Positions 18,154 to 27,034 of a DNA stretch of 64,000 nucleotides are shown piece by piece. Source of the stretch: Aeromicrobium sp. 9AM (lineage in GTDB: Bacteria > Actinomycetota > Actinomycetes > Propionibacteriales > Nocardioidaceae); assembly GCF_902506105.1 (NCBI RefSeq), contig NZ_LR733304.1, positions 124,001-188,000 of the forward strand, read 5' to 3'. The translations under genes were made by a program, and so were the position numbers. Below the pieces are notes generated by a model. That model was not told where the DNA came from. It saw nothing but the letters and a program-made list of their open reading frames with translations, and searched no databases. The number at the start of each line of letters is the position of its first letter. Positions within the stretch are counted from its first letter, which is position 1.

Positions 18154-19205
18154 GATTTCTCCTTCGGGGGTGTGAGAAGTGGCGTGGCGAAGCCGATGGT
18201 CGCGACGGCCCGGCTCACCGGGCGCTGGTCCTTTGCCGGGAGGACGTCGTCGAGGAACTCGTAGTCGCGGGCGAAGCGCCTCTCGGACCTGGCCAGGGCC
18301 CACCACTGGGCGATGTCGATCCAGCCCGGTGAGGCAAGTGCGCCGCCGAATCCGCGTACGGACAAGGCGGCGCAGAGGTTCGCGAAGCGAAGTCGATGGA
18401 GCAGCGACCAGCCGGCGAGCTCGCCGGCCATGAGCCCGGCGAGGAACACGTCGCCGGCGCCAGTGGGATCGAGGGCCTCGACGGGTACGCCCGGCACCCA
18501 CGCGGTCTCACCGGTCGCGGCGTCGGCGGCGAACGCTCCGCCGCTGCCTGCCGTGACGACGGCGAGCGGCACCCACTCGCGCAGCTCCTCGACGGCAGCG
18601 CCCGGGCTGGTGGTCCGCGTGTAGGCCATGGCCTCGGCCGAGTTGGGCACGAAGGCGTGGCAGCCGGCCAGGCGTTCGCGCAGCTCAGCACAGTCCCAAC
18701 GCTCGGTGGAGTCCCAGCCGACGTCGGCGAAGATCTTGGTCCCGTTGGCCACCATCGTGTCGACCCAGGAGGCGCGCTCGACGCCCATGTCGGCGAACGC
18801 CGCCCGCGTGAACGGCACCTCGCCGAGGAGCTCCTCCGACGGGATCGGCGGCGGGTGCTCGTGGGTCACCATCGCGCGGTCGTCGTCGAACGCGAGGGAG
18901 ACCGTGACGGGGGAGTGCCAGTCGGGGAACCGCCGGGAGTGGCTGAGGTCGATGTTCTCGGACTCCGAGAGCTCCTTCCAGCAGTACTCGCCGTACGCGT
19001 CACCGCCGAAGGCGGCCGAGAGCGTCGTGGAGAGGCCGAGCCGGGAGCACGCGACGGCGAGGTTGGCCACGCCACCGGGGCTCGAGCCCATGCCGTCGGT
19101 CCAGACCTCGTGCCCGCCTGACGGTGCCGCGAGCATGCCGGTGAAGATGATGTCGAGGAAGACTCTTCCTGCGACGAAAACATCCCGGGGCTCCGCGGTG
19201 TCCAC
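18150..19205 (-). CDS. PfkB/ribokinase-family sugar kinase
   Basis: A 351-residue cytoplasmic kinase. It has the N-terminal substrate motif SSPGGVANLAVACSRLG (residues about 41-57) and the C-terminal catalytic and anion-hole motif ALDPTGAGDVFLAGLMAGE, with the catalytic Asp in GAGD. It is the first gene of the transporter/deacetylase/SIS operon. The substrate is not readable; a free amino sugar or hexose released by the GH4 enzyme is the most economical guess. GTG start at 19205 with AAGGGAA upstream. Confidence 0.88.
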   Translation of the reverse strand: MDTAEPRDVFVAGRVFLDIIFTGMLAAPSGGHEVWTDGMGSSPGGVANLAVACSRLGLSTTLSAAFGGDAYGEYCWKELSESENIDLSHSRRFPDWHSPVTVSLAFDDDRAMVTHEHPPPIPSEELLGEVPFTRAAFADMGVERASWVDTMVANGTKIFADVGWDSTERWDCAELRERLAGCHAFVPNSAEAMAYTRTTSPGAAVEELREWVPLAVVTAGSGGAFAADAATGETAWVPGVPVEALDPTGAGDVFLAGLMAGELAGWSLLHRLRFANLCAALSVRGFGGALASPGWIDIAQWWALARSERRFARDYEFLDDVLPAKDQRPVSRAVATIGFATPLLTPPKEKS

Positions 19206-19226
19206 CGACCCGTTCCCTTCTCTACG

Positions 19227-19287
19227 CGGCGGGGTCCGGCCACCCCGCCGTGACTCGTAGTCTCACCCACGTGCGCGCTTTTGGCAA
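19227..19287 (-). promoter_or_regulatory. Predicted promoter and 5' leader hairpin of the PfkB/importer operon
   Basis: On the minus strand TTGCCA (19287-19282) and GAGACT (19264-19259) are 17 nt apart. Transcription would start near 19252, directly before a perfect 9-bp stem (arms 19227-19235 and 19242-19250, CGGCGGGGT), so the mRNA would begin with a stem-loop that precedes the AAGGGAA ribosome-binding site. The region is shared with the divergent DeoR gene. Confidence 0.5.
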
Positions 19288-19321
19288 GATTTGCGCGAAG
19301 TTGACTGCTATTGTGCATTCC

Positions 19322-20092
19322 ATGCTGTCGAGCGTCCGCCATGAGCGCATCCTGGATCGCCTGCGCACCGCCGGGCCCACGGAGGTCGCTGTGCTCTCGG
19401 GCCTGCTGCGGGTCAGCGAGGCGACGGTTCGCCGCGACCTGGCGCACCTGGAGTCGCAGGGCACGTTGACGCGCCTGCATGGTGGCGCCGCGCTGACGTC
19501 GGCCCCGGAGCCGCCGTTCGCGCAGGTCTCGACGAGCCACCTCGACGAGAAGACCGCGGTCGCCCGGAGCGCGGCAGCGCTGGTCGAGGACGGCGACGTC
19601 GTGCTCCTCGACATCGGCACGACGACGCACCAGCTGGCGGTCGAGCTGCGCGGCCGGTCGATCACGGTCGTCACGTCGAGCCTCGCGGTGCTCGAGGTCT
19701 TCGAGCACGACACCGCGACGGAGCTGATCGTGCTGGGTGGGGTCCTGCGGCGCAACTACCGCAGCCTGGTCGGCTTCATCACCGAGCAGGCGCTCAAGCA
19801 GATCCACGTCGACAAGCTCTTCCTCGGCACGAGTGGGATCCGCGCCGACGGATCGGTGCTCGACACGACCGTCGTCGAGGTGCCGGTCAAGCAGGGCATG
19901 ATCGCCGCCGCCGACCACGTCACGCTGGTCGCCGACAGCGACAAGTTCCCCGGCAGCGGCGTCGCCCGCGTGTGCGGGCCCGAGGCGATCAACGCCTTGG
20001 TGACGACGACCGGGGCCGACACCACCACGCTCGACGCATTTCGCGATGCCGGGTGCGACGTACTGACGGCTGAAGCCGTACCGAACGACTAG
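19322..20092 (+). CDS. DeoR-family transcriptional regulator
   Basis: A 256-residue regulator with the DeoR helix-turn-helix (EVAVLSGLLRVSEATVRRDL, residues about 20-39), followed by the sugar-phosphate-sensing domain containing LLDIGTTTHQLAVEL and DKLFLGTSGI. It is divergent from the PfkB/importer operon and upstream of the GH4 gene, so it likely controls both in response to a sugar phosphate made by the pathway. ATG 19322 lies seven nt after TATTGT (19309-19314), giving a probable leaderless mRNA; GTG at 19313 would be an earlier start. Confidence 0.9.
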   Translation: MLSSVRHERILDRLRTAGPTEVAVLSGLLRVSEATVRRDLAHLESQGTLTRLHGGAALTSAPEPPFAQVSTSHLDEKTAVARSAAALVEDGDVVLLDIGTTTHQLAVELRGRSITVVTSSLAVLEVFEHDTATELIVLGGVLRRNYRSLVGFITEQALKQIHVDKLFLGTSGIRADGSVLDTTVVEVPVKQGMIAAADHVTLVADSDKFPGSGVARVCGPEAINALVTTTGADTTTLDAFRDAGCDVLTAEAVPND

Positions 20093-20104
20093 GGGGCTGG
20101 AAGC

Positions 20105-21448
20105 ATGCAACTGACCGTGCTGGGTGGTGGCGGATTCCGCGTGCCACTCGTCTATCGCGCGCTTTTGAGCGACGACTCGGACTCGCGGGTCAACGAGCTC
20201 GTGCTCTACGACGTGGATCCCGCACGGCTGCGGCGGGTGGGCGAGGTGCTGGCGAGGCTCGAGGCCGAGGCGGGCGTCGCGGGCCCGGCGATCCGGCTCG
20301 AGACCGACCTGACGCAGGCCGTGCGCGGCACCGACTTCGTGTTCTCGGCTATCCGGGTGGGCGGGCTGGAGGGGCGGGTCTGCGACGAGCGGGCCGCGCT
20401 CGACGAGGGCGTCCTCGGCCAGGAGACCACCGGCGCCGGCGGCATCTGTTACGGCCTGCGGACCGTCCCGGTCGCGATGCAGATCGCCCGCACGGTCGAG
20501 GAGCACGCCCCCGACGCGTACGTCATCAACTTCACGAACCCGGCCGGCATGGTGACCGAGGCGATGTCTGCGGTCCTCGGCGACCGCGTCGTCGGGATCT
20601 GCGACTCGCCCGTCGGCATGTTCAAGCGGGTCGCCCGGGCGCTCGACCTCGACCGGTCACAGGCGGTGTTCGACTACGCCGGGCTCAACCACCTCGGCTG
20701 GCTGCGCCGCGTGCTGGTCGACGGTGTCGATGTGCTGCCCAACCTGCTGTCGGACCCTGACGCGCTGCTCACGATCGAGGAGGGCCGGCTGTTCGGGCCG
20801 TCGTGGCTGCAGACGATCGGCGCCGTGCCCAACGAGTACCTCTGGTACTGGTACTACACGAAGGACGCCATCGCCGGGATCGAGGCGGCGAAGGAGACAC
20901 GCGGCGAGTTCCTGCTGCGCCAGCAGGGCGGGTTCTATGCGGGCGGCGGTGGTGCCGGCGACGCGTACGCGGCATGGGACCGGACGCGACGCGATCGTGA
21001 GGAGTCCTACATGGCCGACAGTCGCGACGTGACCGGCGCCGGCGAGCGGGACGAGGACGACCTCGACGGCGGCGGCTACGACCGGGTGGCCCTCGAGCTG
21101 ATGCACGCGATCGCCCGCAACCAGACGGCGACGCTGGTCCTCAACGTGCGCAACGGTCACACGCTCCCGGGACTGCCGCCCGACGCCGTGATCGAGGTGC
21201 CCTGCCTCGTCGACGCCAACGGACCGCGGGCGCTGCCGCTGGACCCGCTGGCCCCGCACGCGGCGGCCCTGGTGGCGACGGTCAAGGACGTCGAACGTAC
21301 GGCCATTGAGGCGTCGACGACCGGTTCGCGCGAGCTGGCGGTGCGGGCGCTGGCGCTCCATCCTCTGGTCGACTCGGTCAACACCGCGCGCCGGATCTTC
21401 GAGCGGCAGCTGCGCGAGGTGCCGGACCTGTCGCGGGCCTTCGGCTGA
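20105..21448 (+). CDS. Family 4 glycoside hydrolase (6-phospho-beta-glucosidase type)
   Basis: A 447-residue GH4 enzyme. It has the N-terminal NAD-binding motif LTVLGGGGFRVP, the substrate loop YVINFTNPAGMVTEA, the metal-binding Cys166 in GICDSPVGMF and His196 in NHLGW. GH4 enzymes cleave by NAD+- and Mn2+-dependent oxidation at C3. The CDSPVG text is closest to 6-phospho-beta-glucosidases, but uptake here is by an ABC importer and not a PTS. Either the kinase phosphorylates the disaccharide first or the enzyme acts on a non-phosphorylated glycoside. It follows the DeoR gene by 12 nt. Confidence 0.9.
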   Translation: MQLTVLGGGGFRVPLVYRALLSDDSDSRVNELVLYDVDPARLRRVGEVLARLEAEAGVAGPAIRLETDLTQAVRGTDFVFSAIRVGGLEGRVCDERAALDEGVLGQETTGAGGICYGLRTVPVAMQIARTVEEHAPDAYVINFTNPAGMVTEAMSAVLGDRVVGICDSPVGMFKRVARALDLDRSQAVFDYAGLNHLGWLRRVLVDGVDVLPNLLSDPDALLTIEEGRLFGPSWLQTIGAVPNEYLWYWYYTKDAIAGIEAAKETRGEFLLRQQGGFYAGGGGAGDAYAAWDRTRRDREESYMADSRDVTGAGERDEDDLDGGGYDRVALELMHAIARNQTATLVLNVRNGHTLPGLPPDAVIEVPCLVDANGPRALPLDPLAPHAAALVATVKDVERTAIEASTTGSRELAVRALALHPLVDSVNTARRIFERQLREVPDLSRAFG

Positions 21449-21509
21449 CGCAACCACGGGTTTCCGGCTTCGTGCCGGCTGGCGGGGCGTCACCTGACAC
21501 AATCTCCTC

Positions 21510-22187
21510 ATGACCGCCACGATCGCGCCGGAACGCCCGCCCGGAAGGGCCCGGCGTCGCGTCGTGCGAGGAATCGGCGTCCTCATGCTCGTCGCCGGCC
21601 TCGCGGTGCTGGCGTGGTTCGCGTGGCAGTACTTCGGCACCAACATCGTGGCCAAGCACAAGCAGGAGCAGATCAAGGCCCAGACGCTGCGGCAGTGGGA
21701 CAAGGGCGTCGAGGGGGACGCCATCGCGATGCTGCGGGTCAAGCGCTTCGGCTCCGACTACGAGGTGCCGATCGTCAAGGGCTTCGACAAGGGCGCCCTG
21801 GCGCGCGGTGTCGGCTGGTACACCAAGGGTGCGAAGCCGGGCGAGATCGGCAACTTCGCGATCGCCGGCCACCGGGTCACCCACGGTGAGCCGTTCAGCA
21901 AGTTCCCCAAGCTCAAGAAGGGCGATCTCGTCGTCGTCGAGACGCGCCGCGACATCTTCACCTACAAGCTGCGCAACTCCGGCACCTCGATCACAGTGCC
22001 GTTCACGACGTCGTGGCCGCTGTGGCCGGTGCCGGACCCGGACGCCCGTCGCCAGAAGCCGACCGAGCGGCTCATCACGTTGCTCACGTGCTCCGAGCTG
22101 TTCCACACCAACAACCGCAGCGTCGTGATCGGCGAGCTCGTCAAGACGTACGACAAGAAGCAGGGCACGACCGCGACCAACGGCTGA
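21510..22187 (+). CDS. Sortase, class E-like
   Basis: A 225-residue membrane-anchored transpeptidase: a basic N-terminus, one membrane segment (IGVLMLVAGLAVLAWFAWQYF, cut here to the core), then the sortase beta-barrel with catalytic His121 (IAGHRV), Cys194 (LLTCSEL) and a downstream Arg in NNRSVVIG. It would attach LAXTG/LPXTG proteins to peptidoglycan; no clear substrate is encoded in the window. ATG 21510 is six nt after CACAAT (21498-21503) with no Shine-Dalgarno sequence. Confidence 0.88.
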   Translation: MTATIAPERPPGRARRRVVRGIGVLMLVAGLAVLAWFAWQYFGTNIVAKHKQEQIKAQTLRQWDKGVEGDAIAMLRVKRFGSDYEVPIVKGFDKGALARGVGWYTKGAKPGEIGNFAIAGHRVTHGEPFSKFPKLKKGDLVVVETRRDIFTYKLRNSGTSITVPFTTSWPLWPVPDPDARRQKPTERLITLLTCSELFHTNNRSVVIGELVKTYDKKQGTTATNG

Positions 22188-22211
22188 TTGCCACGGCCCT
22201 AGGCTGCTGCC

Positions 22212-22856
22212 ATGCATGACTACCAGCGTGACTTCATCGAGTTCTCCCTCGAGCACGAGGTGCTCCGGTTCGGCGAGTTCACGCTGAAGTCGGGGCGCAC
22301 CTCGCCCTACTTCTTCAACGCCGGGCTGTTCAACACCGGAGCCCGGCTCGCCGCCCTCGGCCGCTTCTACGCCGCGGCGATCGAGCGGAGCGGCATCGAG
22401 CTCGACGTGCTGCTCGGCCCCGCGTACAAGGGCATCCCCATCGCCTCGGCGACCGCGGTGCAGCTCGCCGAGCAGCACGGCCGCGACGTGCCCTGGTGCT
22501 TCAACCGCAAGGAGCCGAAGGACCATGGCGAGGGCGGTCTGATCGTGGGCTCGCCCCTGGCGGGCCGGGTGCTGATCATCGACGACGTGATCACGGCCGG
22601 CACCGCGATCCGTGAGGTCATGGACATCGTCAACGAGGCCGGTGCGCAGGTCGCCGGCGTCATGGTCGCCGTCGACCGCCAGGAGCGCGGTGCCGGAGAC
22701 CTGTCGGCCATCCAGGAGGTCGAGCGTGACTTCGGGGTGCCAGTCATCTCGATCATCGACTTCGGCCAGATCGTGCAGTACGTCGAGGAGTCCGGCCGGC
22801 ACGCCGAGCACCTCGCCGCGATCCGCGCGTATCGCGACGAGTTCGGGATCGCGTGA
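22212..22856 (+). CDS. pyrE: Orotate phosphoribosyltransferase
   Basis: A 214-residue cytoplasmic enzyme that makes OMP from orotate and PRPP in pyrimidine synthesis. It has the N-terminal text [19 protein letters not shown] and the PRPP-binding loop [14 protein letters not shown], both diagnostic of PyrE. The length and C-terminus ([16 protein letters not shown]) fit the longer PyrE type. TAGGCT at 22200-22205 stands six nt before the ATG, so the message is probably leaderless. The next gene overlaps its stop. Confidence 0.95.
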   Translation: MHDYQRDFIEFSLEHEVLRFGEFTLKSGRTSPYFFNAGLFNTGARLAALGRFYAAAIERSGIELDVLLGPAYKGIPIASATAVQLAEQHGRDVPWCFNRKEPKDHGEGGLIVGSPLAGRVLIIDDVITAGTAIREVMDIVNEAGAQVAGVMVAVDRQERGAGDLSAIQEVERDFGVPVISIIDFGQIVQYVEESGRHAEHLAAIRAYRDEFGIA

Positions 22857-23500
22857 CCGAGCCTGAGCTGGAGGTCGGGGTCGGCGTCGGGCCGTGGGAG
22901 GGCGACTGGCCTGTCGGTGACCACTACGACGCCGAGCTGCTGCGCGAGGGCGACCGTCGCAATGTCGTCGACCGCTATCGCTACTGGACGCTCGAGGCGA
23001 TCGTGGCCGATCTCGACCGGCACCGTCACCCGCTGCACGTCGCGATCGAGAACTGGCAGCACGACTTCAACATCGGCTCGATCGTCCGGACCGCGAACGC
23101 GTTCGCCGTCGCGGAGGTCCACATCGTCGGCAGAAAGCGATGGAACCGGCGCGGTGCGATGGTGACCGACCGCTACCAGCACGTACGCCATCACGCGTCG
23201 GTCGCCGAGTTCGCCGACTGGGCCACCGCGAGCGGTCTGGTCGTCATCGGGATCGACAACGTCGAGGACTCAGTGCCCATCGAGACCGCGGAGCTGCCGA
23301 GGGACTGCGTCCTGGTCTTCGGTCAGGAGGGTCCCGGGCTCTCCGACGAGGCCCGCGCGGCCTGTGAACGTACGCTCTCAATCGCCCAGTTCGGCTCGAC
23401 CCGGTCGATCAACGCCGGTGCAGCCGCTGCGATCGCGATGCACGCCTGGATCCGCCAGCACGCCGACCTGGAGGTTGACCACCACATAACCTCTGACTAA
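22853..23500 (+). CDS. SpoU/TrmH-family RNA 2'-O-methyltransferase
   Basis: A 215-residue SPOUT methyltransferase. The motifs are [20 protein letters not shown] (motif 1, Asn-x-Gly...Arg), [16 protein letters not shown] (motif 2) and [20 protein letters not shown] (motif 3, knot). It transfers a methyl group from SAM to a ribose in tRNA or rRNA; the target position is not readable. The GTG start at 22853 overlaps the pyrE stop (GTGA), so it is coupled to pyrE. The next gene's -10 box overlaps its stop codon. Confidence 0.9.
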   Translation: MTEPELEVGVGVGPWEGDWPVGDHYDAELLREGDRRNVVDRYRYWTLEAIVADLDRHRHPLHVAIENWQHDFNIGSIVRTANAFAVAEVHIVGRKRWNRRGAMVTDRYQHVRHHASVAEFADWATASGLVVIGIDNVEDSVPIETAELPRDCVLVFGQEGPGLSDEARAACERTLSIAQFGSTRSINAGAAAAIAMHAWIRQHADLEVDHHITSD

Positions 23501-23508
23501 GGTCAGAG
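23475..23508 (+). promoter_or_regulatory. Promoter with palindromic operator of the MarR-GNAT gene
   Basis: TTGACC (23475-23480), a 17-nt spacer and TAAGGT (23498-23503) form a near-ideal promoter. The -10 box lies inside a perfect palindrome, CTCTGAC (23491-23497) and GTCAGAG (23502-23508) around TAAG, the expected layout for MarR autorepression. The -10 box also contains the stop codon of the upstream gene. Confidence 0.75.
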
Positions 23509-23509
23509 A

Positions 23510-24388
23510 ATGTCAGACGATGCCGTGGCGACGCTCCGCCGCTTCAACCGCTCGTGGTCGCAGCGCGTGGGTGTGCTCGACGAGTCCTTCCTGGGTTCGG
23601 GCCGTCCGCTCGGACCATCTCGCCTGCTGTTCGAGCTGCGCGGTGGCGGCACGACTGTTCGGGAGCTTCGTGAGCGCATGGATCTCGACTCCGGCTACCT
23701 GAGCCGCCTGCTGCGACAGCTCGAGTCCGAAGGCCTCATCGCGGTCACTCCCGATCCCGCCGATGCACGCCGCCGTATCGCATCGCTGACCAAGCGAGGC
23801 GTCGCCGCGCAGCAGGACCTCGACGACCGGTCCGACTCCCTCGCCCACGGCCTGGTCGACGCGTTGTCCGACCGGCAGCGCGTACGCCTGGCGGAGAGCC
23901 TCGACCAGGCCGACCGCCTGATCCGCGCCGCGACCGTCTCGCTCGACCTCGTCCATCCGGCCTCCGAGCACGCCCGGGCTGCTGTCGCCGCGTACTTCCA
24001 GGAGCTGGACGAGACGTTCGAGGGTGGCTTCGACGTCACGGCCGGTGCGGCCGATGAGCACACCCTGGGTGGTGCGACCGGCCGGTTCATCGTGGCGGCC
24101 AGTGGCGGTGTCGCCGTCGGGTGCGGTGGCCTGCAGTCGCTGTCCGACGAGGTCGGCGAGATCAAGCGGATGTGGGTGCACCGGGAGTGGCGCGGTCTCG
24201 GCCTCGCCGGCCGGCTCCTGCGGCGGCTCGAGGAGGAGTCCGTCGCCCTGGGTCACCGGGTCGTCCGGCTCGACACCAACAGCTCGCTCAACGAGGCGTT
24301 GGCGATGTATCGCGCCGCGGGCTACGTCGAGATCCCTCGCTACAACGACAACCCCTACCCCGACCACTGGTTCGAGAAGTCGCTCTAG
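23510..24388 (+). CDS. MarR-type HTH / GNAT acetyltransferase fusion
   Basis: A 292-residue two-domain protein. Residues 1-150 form a MarR winged helix (LRERMDLDSGYLSRLLRQLE and DPADARRRIASLTKRG). Residues about 155-292 form a GNAT acyltransferase with the acetyl-CoA-binding segment VHREWRGLGLAGRLLRRLEE and the motif AMYRAAGYVEI. Such fusions are widespread in Actinobacteria and are thought to link ligand sensing with acetylation of a small molecule, often amino-acid-like; the target here is unknown. Leaderless start at ATG 23510, six nt after TAAGGT. Confidence 0.9.
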   Translation: MSDDAVATLRRFNRSWSQRVGVLDESFLGSGRPLGPSRLLFELRGGGTTVRELRERMDLDSGYLSRLLRQLESEGLIAVTPDPADARRRIASLTKRGVAAQQDLDDRSDSLAHGLVDALSDRQRVRLAESLDQADRLIRAATVSLDLVHPASEHARAAVAAYFQELDETFEGGFDVTAGAADEHTLGGATGRFIVAASGGVAVGCGGLQSLSDEVGEIKRMWVHREWRGLGLAGRLLRRLEEESVALGHRVVRLDTNSSLNEALAMYRAAGYVEIPRYNDNPYPDHWFEKSL

Positions 24389-24398
24389 GCTCAACCAC

Positions 24399-25760
24399 AT
24401 GAGCCAACGGGTGGTCGTCATCGGAGGAGATGCGGCCGGCATGACCGCCGCGTCCGCGCTGCGTCGCAAGCTGCCGAAGGATCACGAGGTCGTCGTGCTC
24501 GAACGGGGTAGCTGGACGTCGTACTCCGCCTGCGGCATCCCCTACTGGATCTCCGGCGAGGTCGGGTCTGCTGAGGCGCTCGTCGCGCGCAGTGTCGAGG
24601 CGCACCTCGCCAACGGCATCGACGTACGGATGGGGGTTGAGGCGACGGCGATCGATCCCGAGGCGCGCACGGTCTCGACCAGGGGAGGGGCCGACCTCTC
24701 GTACGACCGGCTGGTCATCGCAACGGGTGCCGAGCCGGTAAGGCCCGCCCTCCCCGGCATCGACGGCGAGGGCACCTACGGCGTGCAGACCCTCGATGAC
24801 GGGCAGGCACTGATCGACGGGCTCGCCGAGAAGCCGGAGCACGTCGTGGTCGTCGGCTCCGGCTACGTCGGTCTCGAGATCGCTGAGGCTTGCGTAGCGC
24901 GCGGCTTCGACACGACCGTCATCGACCGGTCGAAGGCGCCGTTGTCGATCATCGAGCCCGAGCTCGGCGAGCAGGTCGCAGCCGCGATGCGGGCGCACGG
25001 CATCCGGCTGCTGTCCGACGCGTCGGTCACGGGATTCACGCTCGACCACTCCGGCCGCGTCAGCGTCGTGACGACCAAGGACGACTCGGTCCACGCGGAT
25101 TTGGTCGTCCTCGGTTTGGGGGTCACCGCGCGGTCGAAGCTGGCAGCCGATGCCGGTCTGCTGCTCGGTGCCAAGGGCGGCATCGTCGTCGACGAGCACC
25201 AGCGGGTCATCGGGCACGACGACATCTGGGCGGCCGGTGACTGTGTGGTGACCAAGGATCGTCTGACCGGCGAACTGATCCACGTGCCCCTCGGCACGCA
25301 CGCCAACAAGCAGGGCATGGTCGCCGCCGACAGCATCGTCGCCGACGTTTTCGGGTCGGACCCGCGGATCCGCTTCCCGGGCATCGTACGTACGGCGATC
25401 ACCAAGTTCTGCGCGTTGGAGATCGCGCGCACGGGGCTGGGGGAGCGGCAGGCGGCCGATGCCGGGTTCGACCCCGTCACGGTGAGCATCGAGACGACGA
25501 ACTTCGCCGGCTACATGCCCGGCGCCGAGAAGATGACGGTCATGATGCTCGCTGACCGGTCGACCCGCCGGTTGATCGGTGCGCAGATCGTCGGTGGAGA
25601 GGACTCGGCGCTGCGGATCGATGTCGCTGCGACGGCCATCGCTGCGGGGCTGACGATCGACGACGTCGTGATGCTCGACCTGGCGTACGCACCGCCGTAC
25701 TCGTCGGTGTGGAGCCCGATCCAGGTCGCCGCGAGGGCCGCGGTCAAGGCGCTGGGGTGA
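24399..25760 (+). CDS. FAD-dependent pyridine-nucleotide disulfide oxidoreductase, CoA-disulfide-reductase/NADH-oxidase family
   Basis: A 453-residue flavoprotein. It has the FAD-binding motif VVVIGGDAAGMTAASALRR, an NAD(P)H-binding motif VVVVGSGYVGLEIAEACVA, the second FAD motif DIWAAGDCV and a C-terminal dimerisation domain. Cys45 in SYSACGIPYW is the single redox Cys typical of CoA disulfide reductases, NADH oxidases and peroxidases of this family, so it likely reduces a low-molecular-weight disulfide or sulfur compound. TAGGCT (24386-24391), overlapping the stop of the previous gene, lies seven nt before the ATG. Confidence 0.9.
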   Translation: MSQRVVVIGGDAAGMTAASALRRKLPKDHEVVVLERGSWTSYSACGIPYWISGEVGSAEALVARSVEAHLANGIDVRMGVEATAIDPEARTVSTRGGADLSYDRLVIATGAEPVRPALPGIDGEGTYGVQTLDDGQALIDGLAEKPEHVVVVGSGYVGLEIAEACVARGFDTTVIDRSKAPLSIIEPELGEQVAAAMRAHGIRLLSDASVTGFTLDHSGRVSVVTTKDDSVHADLVVLGLGVTARSKLAADAGLLLGAKGGIVVDEHQRVIGHDDIWAAGDCVVTKDRLTGELIHVPLGTHANKQGMVAADSIVADVFGSDPRIRFPGIVRTAITKFCALEIARTGLGERQAADAGFDPVTVSIETTNFAGYMPGAEKMTVMMLADRSTRRLIGAQIVGGEDSALRIDVAATAIAAGLTIDDVVMLDLAYAPPYSSVWSPIQVAARAAVKALG

Positions 25761-25828
25761 CTCGCCAGTAGTAGTGCTGACTGGGATACTGGTCTTCGCA
25801 CCCCTCGCCAGCCATTCAGGAGATTCGC

Positions 25829-26848
25829 ATGCCCGTCGCCACACCCGAGGTCTACGCCGAGATGCTCGACAAGGCCAAGCGCGAGTCCTTCGCGTTCCCG
25901 GCCATCAACGTCTCCTCGTCGCAGACGCTCAACGCGGCCCTCGCCGGCTTCGCCGAGGCCGAGAGCGACGGCATCGTCCAGGTGTCGACCGGCGGCGCCG
26001 AGTACTGGTCCGGCCCGACCGTCAAGAGCATGGTCACCGGCTCGCTGGCGTTCGCGGCTTACGCGGCAGAGGTCGCCAAGGACTACCCCGTCAACATCGC
26101 CCTGCACACCGACCACTGCCCCAAGGACAAGCTCGACGGCTTCGTGCGTCCGCTGCTGGCGGCGTCGGAGGAGCGCGTCAAGTCCGGCGGACTGCCCTAC
26201 TTCCAGTCGCACATGTGGGACGGCTCGGCCGTGCCGCTCGACGAGAACCTCGAGATCGCCCAGGAGCTGCTCGCGCGTTGCAAGGCCGCCGGCATCATCC
26301 TCGAGGTCGAGATCGGTGTGGTCGGTGGCGAGGAGGACGGTGTCGTCGGCGCGATCGACGACAAGCTCTACTCCACCCCCGAGGATGCGCTCGCCACGGC
26401 TGAGGCGCTTGGCCTCGGCGAGAACGGTCGCTACCTGACCGCGCTGACGTTCGGCAACGTGCACGGCGTCTACAAGCCCGGTGGCGTCAAGCTCCGCCCC
26501 GAGGTGCTCGAGACCGCTCAGAAGGTCGTCGGCGAGAAGTACGGCAAGGACCACCCGTTCGACCTGGTCTTCCACGGCGGGTCCGGCTCGTTGCCCGAGG
26601 AGATCTCGGCGGCGGTCGACTACGGCGTCGTCAAGATGAACGTCGACACCGACACGCAGTACGCCTTCACTCGCCCCGTCGTGGGCCACATGTTCGCCAA
26701 CTACGACGGTGTCCTCAAGGTCGACGGCGAGGTCGGCAACAAGAAGGCGTACGACCCGCGTGCGTGGGGCAAGGCCGCCGAGGCCGGCATGGCGTCGCGC
26801 GTTGCCGAGGCGTGCGCCAACCTCCGCAGCGCCGGCACCAAGCTCTGA
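25829..26848 (+). CDS. fbaA: Class II fructose-bisphosphate aldolase
   Basis: A 339-residue zinc-dependent aldolase of glycolysis and gluconeogenesis. Zinc and substrate motifs are present: ALHTDHC (near residue 93), TFGNVHGVYKPGG (near residue 209) and FHGGSGS (near residue 250), followed by VVKMNVDTDTQYAFT. A GGAG ribosome-binding site precedes ATG 25829. A possible -10 box GATACT lies at 25785-25790. It is a housekeeping gene and its downstream edge is the boundary of the repeat-flanked unit at 26860. Confidence 0.95.
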   Translation: MPVATPEVYAEMLDKAKRESFAFPAINVSSSQTLNAALAGFAEAESDGIVQVSTGGAEYWSGPTVKSMVTGSLAFAAYAAEVAKDYPVNIALHTDHCPKDKLDGFVRPLLAASEERVKSGGLPYFQSHMWDGSAVPLDENLEIAQELLARCKAAGIILEVEIGVVGGEEDGVVGAIDDKLYSTPEDALATAEALGLGENGRYLTALTFGNVHGVYKPGGVKLRPEVLETAQKVVGEKYGKDHPFDLVFHGGSGSLPEEISAAVDYGVVKMNVDTDTQYAFTRPVVGHMFANYDGVLKVDGEVGNKKAYDPRAWGKAAEAGMASRVAEACANLRSAGTKL

Positions 26849-26859
26849 CCCTGCGGCGA

Positions 26860-26922
26860 CGGTTTACCAGGAGAACCTGGTAAACCGTCACTTCTCCGTG
26901 CAAATTTGCCCGGAGGAGTGAC
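26860..26922. repeat. Left copy of a composite palindromic repeat flanking the AbiEi-like gene
   Basis: Two adjoining palindromes. The first, 26860-26887, has perfect arms around AGAA (CGGTTTACCAGG and complement). The second, 26887-26922, has arms GTCACTTCTCCG / CGGAGGAGTGAC (11 of 12 pairs) around the core GCAAATTTGC (26900-26909). The right copy at 28046-28107 repeats the same order in inverted orientation; the first palindrome is identical in both. Confidence 0.9.
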
Positions 26923-27034
26923 GCTGAACCCGGAGAAGTGGCGCGCCATCCCCAACGATGACGGGCGCGAGCGTTCGTCCACAGCGCTGCCCGGCGGATC
27001 GTCGCGATCCTGTCGCGCGTACGAGGCTCGCACC

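Noticed and set aside
26906..27034. N-terminal extension of the AbiEi-like protein
   Set aside because: The 43 extra codons overlap the repeat and show no domain-like sequence; ATG 27035 begins the winged-helix text.
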